Source: Leucobacter chromiisoli (GTDB taxonomy: Bacteria; Actinomycetota; Actinomycetes; Actinomycetales; Microbacteriaceae). From it: 64,000 nt of DNA. The stretch lies in contig NZ_JAEHOH010000002.1 of assembly GCF_016522505.1 (NCBI RefSeq), forward strand, positions 1-64,000. The letters run 5' to 3'. The notes under the pieces are model-generated. The model did not search any database, was not told the DNA's origin, and saw nothing but the letters and a program-made list of their open reading frames with translations. A program made the translations under genes and the position numbers. Of the stretch, positions 16,844 through 26,108 are shown in pieces; within the stretch, counting starts at the first letter, position 1, and every line of letters begins with the position of its first letter.

Positions 16844-17671
16844 GTGACCGCACAGCTCTCCGCCCCCCTGCACTCCGTCGTCGTCGGCGGGCCCGACGGC
16901 GACGAGACCGACCGGCGCGTCGTGTTCCTGCACGGTCTCTTCGGCCGGGGCAAGAACTTCACGCGCATCGCCTCCGGCCTCGAGCCCGAGGCCGAGAGCC
17001 TGCTCGTCGACCTGCCGAACCACGGCAGGTCGGGCTGGACCGAGGAGCTCGGGTACGCGCAGCTCGCCGACATCGTGGCGGACCATCTGCGTCGGGACTT
17101 CGCGCAGGAGGGGCCCGTCGACGTCGTCGGCCACTCCATGGGGGGCAAGGTCGCGATGGTGCTGGCGCTGCGGCACCCCGACCTGGTGCGGCGCCTGGTC
17201 GTCATCGACATCGCCCCCGTCGCCTCCGGGGCGGGGCGCGGCGAGTTCCAGCACCTGCTCGACGCGCTCGCGGGCGTCGACCTCGGCGCCCTGCGGCGTC
17301 GGTCCGACGCCGATGCCGCGCTGCGCGAGGAGATACCGGAGGACGGGGTGCGCGGATTCCTGCTGCAGAACCTGGCGCGGGATGACAGCGGATTCCGCTG
17401 GGAGCCGAACCTCGGACTGCTCCGCGCCGGCCTGGAGACGATCATGGGCTTTCCCGACCTGAGCGGCTCCCGGTTCACGGGGCCGGTGCTGTGGATGGGC
17501 GGGGACCGCTCCGGGTACATCACGGACGACGACGAGCAGACGATGCGATCGCTCTTCCCGCGCACCGTGCGCATGACGGTGCGCGGCGCGGGTCACTGGG
17601 TGCACTCCGAGAAGCCCGACGCCGTCATCGCCGCACTGCGCACCTTCCTGCTTGTCGACCGGGAAGGCTGA
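16844..17671 (+). CDS. Alpha/beta hydrolase (YbfF/ABHD11-like esterase)
   Basis: The 275-residue hydrolase has the oxyanion motif LHGLFGRGKNF, the nucleophile elbow GHSMGG, and the late His in GAGHWVHSEKP. The sequence PNHGRSGW and the position of the lid resemble the YbfF/ABHD11 branch of serine esterases. The substrate is unknown. GTG start at 16844. It ends 72 bases before a convergent VOC gene. Confidence 0.88.
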   Translation: MTAQLSAPLHSVVVGGPDGDETDRRVVFLHGLFGRGKNFTRIASGLEPEAESLLVDLPNHGRSGWTEELGYAQLADIVADHLRRDFAQEGPVDVVGHSMGGKVAMVLALRHPDLVRRLVVIDIAPVASGAGRGEFQHLLDALAGVDLGALRRRSDADAALREEIPEDGVRGFLLQNLARDDSGFRWEPNLGLLRAGLETIMGFPDLSGSRFTGPVLWMGGDRSGYITDDDEQTMRSLFPRTVRMTVRGAGHWVHSEKPDAVIAALRTFLLVDREG

Positions 17672-17743
17672 GCGCGCGCGGCCGGAAGCCGGCGGACGGA
17701 CGCGTCTCCGCGGGGTCCGGCCCCGGGCCCGGGCTCGGCGAGC

Positions 17744-18136
17744 TCACTCCTCGCAGAGGCAGAAGGGGTGACCGGCGGGGTCGAGGAACACCGTGAACGT
17801 GCCGTCCTCGCTCGGCTGGTGCGGGTGCCTCGTCGCCCCGGCGGACTCCGCGATCGGGGCCGTGCGCTCGATCGACGACACGGTGAAGTCGAGGTGGGCC
17901 TGCTGGGGGATCGGGCCGTCGGGCCACTCGGGCGCGCGGTAGTCGTCGACCTGCTGGCACGCCAGGGCGAGCCCGCCGGCCTCGCCCTCGGGCGGCACCA
18001 CGTCGACCCAGTCGGCGGAGTCGGACGAGGCCTGCGCGCTCCAGCCGAGCAGTCGGGCGTAGAACGCGGCGAGTGCGCCGGCGTCGGGGCAGTCGAGTAC
18101 GAAGACGTGCTTCTTCGCCCGGATCGAAGTGGTCAT
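17744..18136 (-). CDS. VOC family protein (glyoxalase-like)
   Basis: This 130-residue protein is a two-module VOC (glyoxalase/bleomycin-resistance fold) protein of the common actinobacterial type: VFVLDCPDAGALAAFYARLL at the start, HLDFTVSSIE in the second module and a C-terminal FLDPAGHPFCLCEE. The conserved His and Glu that could bind metal are present. The ligand is unknown. I set the start at the ATG 18136, which lies seven bases after a TACACT box. Confidence 0.85.
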   Translation of the reverse strand: MTTSIRAKKHVFVLDCPDAGALAAFYARLLGWSAQASSDSADWVDVVPPEGEAGGLALACQQVDDYRAPEWPDGPIPQQAHLDFTVSSIERTAPIAESAGATRHPHQPSEDGTFTVFLDPAGHPFCLCEE

Positions 18137-18143
18137 GCCCTGC

Positions 18144-18149
18144 AGTGTA
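18144..18149 (-). promoter_or_regulatory. -10 box before the VOC gene
   Basis: On the minus strand TACACT lies seven bases before the ATG at 18136, the leaderless arrangement. Confidence 0.45.
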
Positions 18150-18327
18150 GGCCGCGGCTCCGCCCCTGTACAGGGCTCGGCGGCGGCAGAGCCGGGGTCG
18201 GCTCGCGCGGGACGCACGGAAGCCGGAGATGCGGACGCACGGAAGCGCGGAAGCGCGGAACAGGATGCGGATCCCGGGCGATGGGGTCATCATGGAGGTG
18301 CCGACAACGCCGTCGAGAGGAGCGACC

Positions 18328-18912
18328 ATGAAGGACCGCGATGCACCGCAGGGCTGGAACGCGCTGCTGCTCGATCAGATCGACTGGCACTGGAACCACC
18401 AGCTCCGCGCCCGCCTCGAGGGGCTGACCGATGACGAGTACTTCTGGGAGCCGGCGCCGGAGTGCTGGAGCCTGCGCCCCCGGGGCACGGGCGCGGCGCC
18501 GGTGCAGGGAGGATCCGGGGCTCTGAGGATCGACTTCGCGATGCCCGAGCCCGATCCCGCTCCCCTCACCACGATCGCGTGGAGGCTCGGGCACGTGCTC
18601 GTCGGGGTGCTCGGGATGCGCAACGCCTCGCACTTCGGCCGCGAACCGACCGACTACTTCTCCTACGACTACCCGGAGACCGCCGCGGAGGCGCTCCGCA
18701 GACTCGACGACGAGTACGCGCGCTGGCGCGACGGGGTCTCCTCGCTCGGCGAGGAGGGTCTCGCGCGCCCCTGCGGCGAGGCGGAGGGGCACTACGCCGA
18801 GCTGCCGATGGCGGCGCTGGTGCTGCACATCAACCGCGAGCTGATCCACCACCTGGCCGAGGTCTGCCTGCTGCGCGACCTCTACCTGCACACGGCCCGC
18901 CCGAGCTCCTGA
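18328..18912 (+). CDS. DinB-like four-helix protein
   Basis: This 194-residue protein is of the DinB/mycothiol-dependent maleylpyruvate isomerase-like superfamily. The start WNALLLDQIDWHWNHQL, the acidic YFWEPAPECWSLRP, WRLGHVLVGVLGMRN and the late HINRELIHHLAE place the His residues that form the putative metal site on helices 1, 2 and 4. Many such proteins are thiol-dependent transferases, but the substrate here is unknown. The ATG at 18328 has GAGAGGAG upstream. Confidence 0.85.
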   Translation: MKDRDAPQGWNALLLDQIDWHWNHQLRARLEGLTDDEYFWEPAPECWSLRPRGTGAAPVQGGSGALRIDFAMPEPDPAPLTTIAWRLGHVLVGVLGMRNASHFGREPTDYFSYDYPETAAEALRRLDDEYARWRDGVSSLGEEGLARPCGEAEGHYAELPMAALVLHINRELIHHLAEVCLLRDLYLHTARPSS

Positions 18913-18986
18913 GATCCGAGCTGAGCAGAGACGCCGTGCCAGACTGGGAACGCGGCGCTCGCCGCAGAACCGGAGGGAGGCGCCGG

Positions 18987-19877
18987 ATGGCAGAGGGTAC
19001 CGGAGCGATCGCGCTCGCCGACGGCGGCATCGAGACCGCGCTCATCGAACGGCTCGGGCAGGAGCTGCCGGAGTTCGCGGCGTTCGTGCTGCTCGACACG
19101 GCGCGAGGGCGCGACGCGCTGCGCGACTACTACCGCCCGTTCGTCGAGCTGGCCGCGAGCCGGGGGATGCGGATCGTGCTCGACACCCCGACGTGGCGTG
19201 CGAGCGCCGACTGGGGCGCTCGGCTCGGCTACGACGAGGAGGCCCTGGCACGCGCGAACGCCGACGCGGTCGCCCTCGTCCGCACGCTGGTCGAGGCCGT
19301 GGCGCCCGGAGCCGAGGCGACGGTGAACGGTTGCGTCGGCCCCCGGTCCGACGACTACGTCGCGGCGGACCGGATGACCGCCGACGAGGCCGAGCGCTAC
19401 CACGCCCCGCAGGTGCGCGCCCTCGCCGAGGCGGGAGCCGACCGGATCACCGCGGTCACCGCCCTCGACGCGGCGGAGGCCGTCGGCGTCGTCCGCGCCG
19501 CCGAGGCCGCCAGGATCCCCGCCGCGGTGTCGTTCGCGGTCGGATCGGACGGGCGCCTCGCCGACGGCAGCGCCCTCGCGGAGGCGATCGCCGCCGTCGA
19601 CGCGGCGACCGGCGCATCGGCCGACGCCTTCCTCGTCAACTGCGCGCATCCGGAGGAGCTGCGCCGCGGGCTCGGCGGAGAACCGGAGCTGTCGCGGATC
19701 GCGGGGCTCAGGCTGAACGCCGCCCGCCACGGCGAGGAGACCGGCGACGCCCCGGAGGCCTTCGCCGCGGCGGTGCTCGAACTGCTGGAGCGGCTTCCCG
19801 CCGTCACGACCCTCGGCGGCTGCTGCGGAACCGACGTTCCCCACATCGCCGCGATCGCCGAGCGATCCCGCGCCTGA
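18987..19877 (+). CDS. Homocysteine S-methyltransferase family protein
   Basis: The 296-residue TIM-barrel enzyme has the zinc-binding cysteines of the family: Cys in FLVNCAHPEEL and the pair in GGCCGTD near the C-terminus. The N-terminal ADGGIETALI and the VNGCVGPRSD strand also match. It should transfer a methyl group to homocysteine (MmuM-type, from S-methylmethionine) or act on a related thiol. The ATG at 18987 has GGAGGGAGG upstream, 75 bases after the DinB-like gene. Confidence 0.9.
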   Translation: MAEGTGAIALADGGIETALIERLGQELPEFAAFVLLDTARGRDALRDYYRPFVELAASRGMRIVLDTPTWRASADWGARLGYDEEALARANADAVALVRTLVEAVAPGAEATVNGCVGPRSDDYVAADRMTADEAERYHAPQVRALAEAGADRITAVTALDAAEAVGVVRAAEAARIPAAVSFAVGSDGRLADGSALAEAIAAVDAATGASADAFLVNCAHPEELRRGLGGEPELSRIAGLRLNAARHGEETGDAPEAFAAAVLELLERLPAVTTLGGCCGTDVPHIAAIAERSRA

Positions 19878-19908
19878 GGTGGGAGCACGGGAGCCCGGCC
19901 GGGGGCGG

Positions 19909-19914
19909 TACGGT
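19909..19914 (+). promoter_or_regulatory. -10 box before the phosphotransferase
   Basis: TACGGT lies six bases before the GTG at 19921. It decides that start over the in-frame GTG at 19879. Confidence 0.45.
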
Positions 19915-19920
19915 CGAGAG

Positions 19921-20727
19921 GTGGACGGCGAGCATCTCCCGGGAGGATCCGGCGGCGTGTGGCGGGTGCGCGGCGAGGACGGCGCGATCCGGGTGCATCG
20001 CCCGACGGGACCCTGGACACCCGCCGTGCACGCCCTGCTCGCGCACCTCGAGGCGGCCGGACTGGGCGGGATCCCGCACGTCGAGGGCATCGACGCCGAG
20101 GGGCGCGAGGTGCTCAGCTACCTCCCGGGGCGCACGCCGGACCCGAGCCGCGAGACCGTGGACGACGAGGCCCTCGCGACGGCCGCGGCCTGGCTGCGGA
20201 GCTTCCACACCGCGGTGGCGGATTTCGATCCGGGTCCGGTGGAGTGGCGGCAGGGCGTCTTCGCGCTCGGACCCGGCGAGGTGATCTGCCACAACGACAC
20301 GGGCTTGTACAACTGGGTCGTCGACGAGCGCGGATCCTTCGTCGGGATGATCGACTGGGATCGGGCCGGGCCGGGCCGGCCGCTCGACGACCTGGCGTTC
20401 CTCTGCTGGAGCGGCGTGCCGCTGATGCGCGAGATCCCGACCCCGCGCGCGGCTGGCCGGCTCCGGGTCGCCGCCGACGCCTACGGCGACGTCTCCCCGG
20501 AGGCGCTGCTCGACGCCGTCGACGCGCGGATGCGCCTGACCGCCGAGCGGTGGCGCGTCGGCATCGAGCGCGGCGATCCCGGCACCCTCGCCATCCAGGC
20601 CGCGGGGATCCCCGAGCGGCACGCGGCGCAGCTGCGCGGATTCGAGTCGCGCATCGCGGGCATCCGTCACGGGCTCCGCGAGGCCGGCGCTCCGACCTCG
20701 GACGGGGCATCCACCTCGACTCGCTAG
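19921..20727 (+). CDS. Phosphotransferase (aminoglycoside phosphotransferase/kinase fold)
   Basis: This 268-residue protein belongs to the APH-like kinase superfamily. The catalytic loop VICHNDTGLYNWVVDE (family form HxDxxxxN) and the metal-binding GMIDWDRAGPGRPLDDLAF (family form IDWxxA) are clear. The N-terminal nucleotide-binding lobe is short (GGVWRVR, IRVHRP). Such chromosomal genes usually act on small metabolites, so I would not infer drug resistance. The start is GTG at 19921. Confidence 0.85.
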   Translation: MDGEHLPGGSGGVWRVRGEDGAIRVHRPTGPWTPAVHALLAHLEAAGLGGIPHVEGIDAEGREVLSYLPGRTPDPSRETVDDEALATAAAWLRSFHTAVADFDPGPVEWRQGVFALGPGEVICHNDTGLYNWVVDERGSFVGMIDWDRAGPGRPLDDLAFLCWSGVPLMREIPTPRAAGRLRVAADAYGDVSPEALLDAVDARMRLTAERWRVGIERGDPGTLAIQAAGIPERHAAQLRGFESRIAGIRHGLREAGAPTSDGASTSTR

Positions 20728-20730
20728 GCT
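20725..20730 (+). promoter_or_regulatory. -10 box before the membrane-anchored protein
   Basis: TAGGCT lies seven bases before the GTG at 20738, at the very end of the upstream phosphotransferase gene. Confidence 0.5.
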
Positions 20731-20737
20731 GTGCACC

Positions 20738-21274
20738 GTGAATGAGGACAGCTTCTTCGAGAAGGCGCCGCGTCAGCGCAGCCCCCACATGGTGCCCTGG
20801 ATCGTCGTCGGCATCATCGCGGTCGTCGCGCTGATCATCTCGATCGTCATCGTGACGGTGGCCCGCAGCGGCGAGGGCGCCGCGTCCGACGGGGGCAGGA
20901 CCCCGACGCAGACGGAGGCCCCCGCCACCGAGGAGCCCGAGGAGACGGACGCCCCCGACGAGGAGAGCGTGCCGAGCGTCGACGTCGGAGACACCTTCGA
21001 CGTGCCCATCGGCGCCTGGGGCGTGACCGCGCAGGCCTCGCAGAAGTTCGGCTCGATCTGGTACGACCTGCAGGGGGAGAATCTGGTGCTGAGCTCCCCG
21101 CTCATCGACTCGCTGCCCGACTCGTGCGCCGAGATGCGCTCGCAGTGGGGCATCACCCGCACCCCGGCGGGCGAGTACGAGGTGCTCAAGCCCGCCGAGC
21201 GCTGCGAGGCCGCGCCCGAGGTGTACGACGAGCTCTGGGGACTGACCGCGGCGATGGCCGAGAGCATCCGCTGA
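20738..21274 (+). CDS. Membrane-anchored protein of unknown function
   Basis: The 178-residue protein has a short cytosolic N-terminus, one hydrophobic helix (about residues 19-42), and a Thr/Pro/Glu-rich linker (about 48-80). The small extracytoplasmic domain that follows has two cysteines (in DSCAEM and ERCEAA) that could form a disulfide. I recognise no family. The architecture resembles small actinobacterial cell-surface proteins. It is convergent with the CPBP protease gene 43 bases away. Confidence 0.7.
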   Translation: MNEDSFFEKAPRQRSPHMVPWIVVGIIAVVALIISIVIVTVARSGEGAASDGGRTPTQTEAPATEEPEETDAPDEESVPSVDVGDTFDVPIGAWGVTAQASQKFGSIWYDLQGENLVLSSPLIDSLPDSCAEMRSQWGITRTPAGEYEVLKPAERCEAAPEVYDELWGLTAAMAESIR

Positions 21275-21317
21275 GGCCGGCCGGCCACGGGCCGGAGCGC
21301 GCCCGGGCTGTTCCGCG

Positions 21318-22169
21318 CTATTCCGCGGGGGCGCCGAAGAGGCCGGGCCACCACGCGAGCGCCAGCGCGTAGCCGGCGAAGCTGACGATGTCGAGGATCC
21401 AGTGGGCCACGACGAGGGGGAGCGACCGGCCGAAGCGGTGGTAGCACCAGCCGAAGACGAGGCCCATGATGACGTTGCCGATGAAGCCGCCGAAGCCCTG
21501 GTAGAGGTGGTAGCTCCCGCGCAGCAGAGCGCTCGAGACGATCGTCGCCGCCGGGCCGACACCGAGTCTGCGCAGGCGCTCGAACAGGTAGGCGACGACG
21601 ATCAGCTCCTCCCCGAGCGCGGCGCGCAGGGCCTGCAGGACGAGCACGGGCACCGTCCACCAGAACGCGTCGAGGGCCGCGGGGACGACGGTCGCGTTGA
21701 TCCCGATCGCCTTCGCCAGCAGGTAGAAGCCGAGGCCCGGGATCCCTATCGCCGCGGCGAGCAGGACGCCCCAGCCGGATTCCCGGAGCCACCACAGCCG
21801 CGAACCGGCCCCCGAGCGGATCGGGGCCGCGGGGCCCGGCATGGCGGGGTTCGTCGCCGCCGGGTTCGCCGAGGGACGCCCGAGCCCGAGCGCCCCGAGG
21901 TGCGGGGGCCGCTCGCGCCACAGCAGGAACACGACGAGGGCGACGGGGGCGAGCCCGAACGCGAAGCCGAGCAGCTGGTAGACGAGGTCGAAGGCCGGGC
22001 GGTCCGCGAGGGAGCGGTTGATCGTCGCGGTCTGCGACGACAGCGCCGCCTCGCGGGTCACCAGCTCGACGATCGCGACGATCGCGTACACGGCCGATGC
22101 GCCGAAGGAGAGGGCGAGGACGATGCCGAGCTCCCAGCGGAGACGGGCGGCGGAGCGGGGATCGGTCAC
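21318..22169 (-). CDS. CPBP family intramembrane metalloprotease
   Basis: This 283-residue multi-pass protein has the CPBP (CAAX protease and bacteriocin-processing, Abi) motifs on consecutive helices: GEELIVVAYLFERLRR (Glu-Glu motif), LLRGSYHLYQG (His) and VVAHWILDIVSF (His and Asp). It probably cleaves a membrane-associated substrate; the substrate is unknown. I chose the GTG at 22169 because a TACGCT box lies six bases before it and translation there begins VTDPRSAARLRWELG, directly before the first helix. Confidence 0.88.
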   Translation of the reverse strand: MTDPRSAARLRWELGIVLALSFGASAVYAIVAIVELVTREAALSSQTATINRSLADRPAFDLVYQLLGFAFGLAPVALVVFLLWRERPPHLGALGLGRPSANPAATNPAMPGPAAPIRSGAGSRLWWLRESGWGVLLAAAIGIPGLGFYLLAKAIGINATVVPAALDAFWWTVPVLVLQALRAALGEELIVVAYLFERLRRLGVGPAATIVSSALLRGSYHLYQGFGGFIGNVIMGLVFGWCYHRFGRSLPLVVAHWILDIVSFAGYALALAWWPGLFGAPAE

Positions 22170-22175
22170 AGGGGT

Positions 22176-22181
22176 AGCGTA
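22176..22181 (-). promoter_or_regulatory. -10 box before the CPBP protease
   Basis: On the minus strand TACGCT lies six bases before the GTG start at 22169. Confidence 0.45.
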
Positions 22182-22320
22182 GCGCTGCGCCGCTCGACGG
22201 ACTGGCGGAACCCCACAAGAAAATTCGATCGAGCAGGGGGAAACCCGTAGGGAATCACGGAGAAATATCACGACTCCGCCGCGATGTCGCCGTTTGGCGG
22301 GACCGGCCGATCCGCGTGGG

Positions 22321-22326
22321 TAGGAT
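22321..22326 (+). promoter_or_regulatory. Candidate -10 box of the peptide transporter operon
   Basis: TAGGAT lies 78 bases upstream of the substrate-binding protein gene, leaving a leader that ends in a strong AAGGAGG site. No convincing -35 is visible. Confidence 0.3.
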
Positions 22327-22404
22327 TCTGGGGATTACTCACCGCGGGGGATCTTTCGGCGTGCAGAAGGGCCCGCCGCGGTTCGACTCTCATAAGGAGG
22401 AACA

Positions 22405-24024
22405 GTGAAGCGATCAAGGATCGGCCTCGGGCTCATCGCCCTGGCGGCCTCGGGATCACTCGCACTCGCCGGCTGCGCTTCGGGCGGCGGCGACAACGGC
22501 GGCGGTGGCGGCGACGGGGACGGCATCATCACGGTGAACAACACCGAGCCGCAGAAGGCCCTCATCCCCGCGGGCACCTCGGAGGTCGGCGGCGGCAAGG
22601 TCGTCGACGCGCTCTGGGAGGGCCTCGTGTACTACGACGTCGACGGCGTGACGCAGATGGGCGTCGCCGAGTCGATCGAGCCGACCAACGCCGAGCAGAC
22701 GAGCTGGGAGATCAAGCTCCGCGACGACGCGGTGTTCTCCGACGGCACGCCCGTGCTCGCGCATAACTTCGTCGATGCCTGGAACTACTCGGCGAACGTC
22801 GAGAACGCGCTGGACAACCAGTACTTCTTCAGCTCGATCAAGGGCTTCAGCGAGACCGATCCCGTCGAGGCCATGGAGGGCCTGCAGGTCGTCGACGACC
22901 ACACCTTCACGGTCGAGGCCTCGCCCGACTTCCCGGATCGCCTCGGCTACGCCGCGTTCTACCCGCTGCCCGATGTCGCCTTCGAGGACATGGAGGCCTT
23001 CGGCCAGAGCCCGATCGGCAACGGACTCTACAAGTTCGACGGCGAGGGCGCCTGGAAGCACGACGAGTCGATCAGCCTCGTGAAGAACGACACCTACGTC
23101 GGCCCCCGCGAGGTGCACAACGAGGGCATCGAGTTCAAGGTCTACGCCTCGCTCGACGCCGCCTACACCGACCTGCTCGCGGGCAACCTCGACGTGCTCG
23201 ACCAGATCCCGGACACCTCGTTCGCGGTGTTCCAGGACGAGCTGGGCGACCGCGCCATCAACCAGGCCGGCGCCCTGACCACCACGCTCGCCATCTCGGT
23301 GAACCTCGAGCACTTCGGCATGGACGAGGAGGGCAAGCTGCGCCGCGCCGCGCTCTCCATGGCGGTCGACCGCGAGGAGATCATCGACGTGATCTTCGAG
23401 GGCACCAACGTGCCGGCCGAGGACTTCACCTCGCCCGTCGTCGACGGCTACGCCGAGGGTCTCGAGGGCTCCGAGAAGCTCGACTTCAACCTCGAGGAGG
23501 CCCAGAAGCTGTGGGCCGAGGCCGACGCGATCAGCCCGTTCGAGGGCACGCTCGAGGTCGCGACCAACTCGGACGGCCCGCACCAGGTGTGGGTCGAGGC
23601 CGTGGCGAACCAGTGGGCCGAGAACCTCGGCATCACGGCCGCGCCGAAGCTGTACCCGACCTTCGCGGCGTTCCTCGACGACCGCGAGGCCGACGTCGTC
23701 GGCGGTCCGTTCCGCGCGGGCTGGCAGGGCGACTACCCGGGCGCGTACAACTACATGCAGCCGCTCTACTACACGAACGCCAGTTCCAACCACGGCTTCT
23801 ACTCGAACCCCGAGTTCGACGCGCTGCTCGACGACGCCGTCACGGAGAGCGATCACGACGCCCGGAACGAGAAGCTGAACGAGGCGCAGGAGATCCTGCT
23901 CGAGGACATGCCGTCGATCCCGCTCTGGTACCAGGGCACCACCGGCGGATTCAGCGAGAGCGTCGACAACGTCGCGTTCGGCTGGAACTCGGTGCCGATC
24001 TTCAACGAGATCACCGAGAAGTAA
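22405..24024 (+). CDS. Peptide/opine-type ABC transporter substrate-binding lipoprotein
   Basis: The 539-residue family 5 (DppA/OppA-type) binding protein has a signal peptide with lipobox LAGC (lipidated Cys24), a Gly-rich linker, and the SBP domain with WEIKLRDDAVFSDGTPV, NTEPQ, the GRAGWQGDYPGAYNYMQPLY-like motif of oligopeptide binders and a conserved C-terminal PLWYQG. It captures oligopeptides outside the membrane and delivers them to the permeases downstream. GTG start at 22405 with AAGGAGG six bases before it. A strong stem-loop follows the gene. Confidence 0.93.
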   Translation: MKRSRIGLGLIALAASGSLALAGCASGGGDNGGGGGDGDGIITVNNTEPQKALIPAGTSEVGGGKVVDALWEGLVYYDVDGVTQMGVAESIEPTNAEQTSWEIKLRDDAVFSDGTPVLAHNFVDAWNYSANVENALDNQYFFSSIKGFSETDPVEAMEGLQVVDDHTFTVEASPDFPDRLGYAAFYPLPDVAFEDMEAFGQSPIGNGLYKFDGEGAWKHDESISLVKNDTYVGPREVHNEGIEFKVYASLDAAYTDLLAGNLDVLDQIPDTSFAVFQDELGDRAINQAGALTTTLAISVNLEHFGMDEEGKLRRAALSMAVDREEIIDVIFEGTNVPAEDFTSPVVDGYAEGLEGSEKLDFNLEEAQKLWAEADAISPFEGTLEVATNSDGPHQVWVEAVANQWAENLGITAAPKLYPTFAAFLDDREADVVGGPFRAGWQGDYPGAYNYMQPLYYTNASSNHGFYSNPEFDALLDDAVTESDHDARNEKLNEAQEILLEDMPSIPLWYQGTTGGFSESVDNVAFGWNSVPIFNEITEK

Positions 24025-24033
24025 GCCCCCTCG

Positions 24034-24065
24034 GCGAGGCCCCGGATCATCATCCGGGGCCTCGC
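24034..24065 (+). terminator. Stem-loop after the substrate-binding protein gene
   Basis: A perfect 14-base stem (arms 24034-24047 and 24052-24065) with the 4-base loop CATC lies ten bases after the stop. It has no clear U-tract. Placed between the binding protein and permease genes, it may be a partial terminator or an mRNA-stabilising element that keeps binding-protein message in excess. Confidence 0.75.
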
Positions 24066-24205
24066 TCCCGTCTCGGCGCCCACCGTCGCCGGGCGGTCCC
24101 GACCTCCGAACCGCGGACGACGCCGTCCGCCGGGTTCGCTTCGCGCCACAACTGCGAGAGAATACGCAACATGTCTACCTACATCGTGCGGGGGAGGAGC
24201 GGCGC

Positions 24206-25132
24206 ATGCTGAGATACGTCCTCTTCCGCATCCTCCAGGTGGTGCCCGTCCTGCTGGGCACCACGTTCCTCATCTACTTCATGGTCTTCGCCATGCCGGG
24301 CGATCCGGTCGCCGCGATGTTCGGCGACAAGCAGCCGAGCCCGGCCGTGCTCGAGCGGGTGCGCGAGCAGTACAACCTCGACAAGCCCTTCTTCGTGCAG
24401 TACCTGCTCTACCTCAAGGGCATCTTCGTCGGCGACTTCGGCATCAGCTTCTCGGGCGAGCCGGTCTCGCAGATCCTGGGCCGCACCTTCCCGGTCACAA
24501 TCAAGCTCGCCGCCATGGCGATCGCCATCGAGCTCGTGCTCGCGGTGATCATCGGCCTGTTCTCGGGGCTCCGCAAGGGCAAGCTGTTCGACAACGTCAA
24601 CCTCATCATCGGCCTGCTCTTCCTGAGCATCCCGATCTTCGTGATCGCGTTCCTCGCGCAGTTCGGCCTCGGGCTGAAGCTCGGCTGGTTCAAGCCGACG
24701 GTGGGCGCGGGCGCCCCGGTCCAGGATCTGCTGCTGCCGGCGATCGTGCTCGGCGTCAGCCTGTACGCGACCAGCATGCGCCTCACCCGATCCTCGGTGA
24801 TCGACACCCTGAACCAGGACTTCGTGCGCACGGCCTACGCCAAGGGCCTCAGCCGCAGCCGCGTGATCCCGGTGCACGTGCTGCGCAACTCGCTCATCCC
24901 GACCATCACCAACACGGCCACCGACTTCGGCGTGCTCATGGTCGGCGCGACCGTCACGGAGGGCATCTTCAACGTGCCGGGCGTCGGCAACGTGCTCTTC
25001 CAGGCGATCCTGAAGGGCGAGAACTCGACCGTGGTGTCGTTCGTCACGCTGATGGTGCTCATCTATCTCGGCGTCAACCTGGTCGTCGATCTGCTGTACG
25101 CCGTGCTCGACCCGAGGATCCGCTATGCCTGA
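24206..25132 (+). CDS. Peptide ABC transporter permease (DppB/OppB type)
   Basis: This 308-residue inner-membrane subunit has about six helices. It begins MLRYVLFRILQVVPVLLGTT, typical of DppB, has a large first periplasmic loop with PGDPV, and the cytosolic EAA-type loop TAYAKGLSRSRVIPVHVLRN that docks on the ATPase. AGGAGCGGC precedes the ATG. It overlaps the next permease gene by eight bases and is one operon with it. Confidence 0.94.
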   Translation: MLRYVLFRILQVVPVLLGTTFLIYFMVFAMPGDPVAAMFGDKQPSPAVLERVREQYNLDKPFFVQYLLYLKGIFVGDFGISFSGEPVSQILGRTFPVTIKLAAMAIAIELVLAVIIGLFSGLRKGKLFDNVNLIIGLLFLSIPIFVIAFLAQFGLGLKLGWFKPTVGAGAPVQDLLLPAIVLGVSLYATSMRLTRSSVIDTLNQDFVRTAYAKGLSRSRVIPVHVLRNSLIPTITNTATDFGVLMVGATVTEGIFNVPGVGNVLFQAILKGENSTVVSFVTLMVLIYLGVNLVVDLLYAVLDPRIRYA

Positions 25133-26108
25133 TTCACGCACACCCTCCCACGCCCCGACCCCCGCACCGCGGCCCCGGGCCGAGCACTTCGTCGCCCCGT
25201 TCGACGAGACGCCGGTCGCCGCCGTCGACGCGGTGCGCGTCAAGGAGCAGAAATCCAACCTGTGGCTCGACGCCTGGCGCGACATGCGCCGTCGGCCCAT
25301 GTTCTGGATCTCGGTCGCCATCATCCTGGTCGTCGCGCTCGTCGCGCTCTTCCCGGGACTCTTCACCCAGGTGGATCCGCGCGCGAGCTCGCTGGCCAAC
25401 TCGAACGGCGCGCCGGCCCCCGGCCACCCGCTCGGCTTCAGCAAGCAGGGGTACGACGTCTACGCCCGCATCGTCTACGGTGCGTCCACCTCGGTGTCGG
25501 TCGGCCTCATCGTGATCGTCATCACCTTCGTGCTCGGCACCGTGATGGGGGCGCTCGCCGGGTTCTTCGGCGGCAGCGTCGACACCGTGCTCTCGCGCAT
25601 CGGCGACATCTTCTTCTCGATCCCCTACATCCTCGCGGCGGTCGTCGTGATGAGCGTGATGCAGGACTACCGCAATCCGCTCGTGATCGCCTTCGCGATC
25701 GGCGGCTTCCAGTGGCCCATCACCGCTCGCATCGTCCGCAGCGAGATCCTCAGGGTGAAGAACGCCGACTTCGTCATGGCCGCCGAGTCGCTCGGCCTCT
25801 CGCGCCTCGCGACGCTGGTGCGCCACGTGCTGCCGAACGCGCTCGCGCCGGCGATCGTGGTGACCACCCTGTCGCTCGCCTCGGCGATCGTCGCGGAGGC
25901 CACGCTCTCGTTCCTCGGCGTGGGCCTGCCCCCGGGCGACTACATCAGCTGGGGCAACGACATCAGCGCGGCCCAGCTGTCGCTGCGCACCGACCCCATG
26001 CCGCTCATCTATCCGTCGCTCGCGCTGACGGCCACCGTGCTCGGGTTCATCCTGCTCGGCGAGGTCGTGCGCGACGCGCTCGACCCGAAGGCGAGGGCGC
26101 GCCGATGA
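25125..26108 (+). CDS. Peptide ABC transporter permease (DppC/OppC type)
   Basis: This 327-residue partner permease has a cytosolic N-terminal extension of about 60 residues, then helix 1 (MFWISVAIILVVALVALF), the PLGFSKQGYDVYARIVYG segment typical of DppC and the EAA loop with ESLGLSRLATLVRHVLPN. Its start lies inside the end of the first permease, and its stop overlaps the ATPase start as ATGA, so translation of the three genes is coupled. Confidence 0.94.
   Translation: MPDSRTPSHAPTPAPRPRAEHFVAPFDETPVAAVDAVRVKEQKSNLWLDAWRDMRRRPMFWISVAIILVVALVALFPGLFTQVDPRASSLANSNGAPAPGHPLGFSKQGYDVYARIVYGASTSVSVGLIVIVITFVLGTVMGALAGFFGGSVDTVLSRIGDIFFSIPYILAAVVVMSVMQDYRNPLVIAFAIGGFQWPITARIVRSEILRVKNADFVMAAESLGLSRLATLVRHVLPNALAPAIVVTTLSLASAIVAEATLSFLGVGLPPGDYISWGNDISAAQLSLRTDPMPLIYPSLALTATVLGFILLGEVVRDALDPKARARR

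Noticed and set aside
19921-20727. Aminoglycoside resistance gene
   Set aside because: The kinase fold is real, but catalytic-loop motifs alone do not give drug specificity, and the context is ordinary metabolism with no mobile element.
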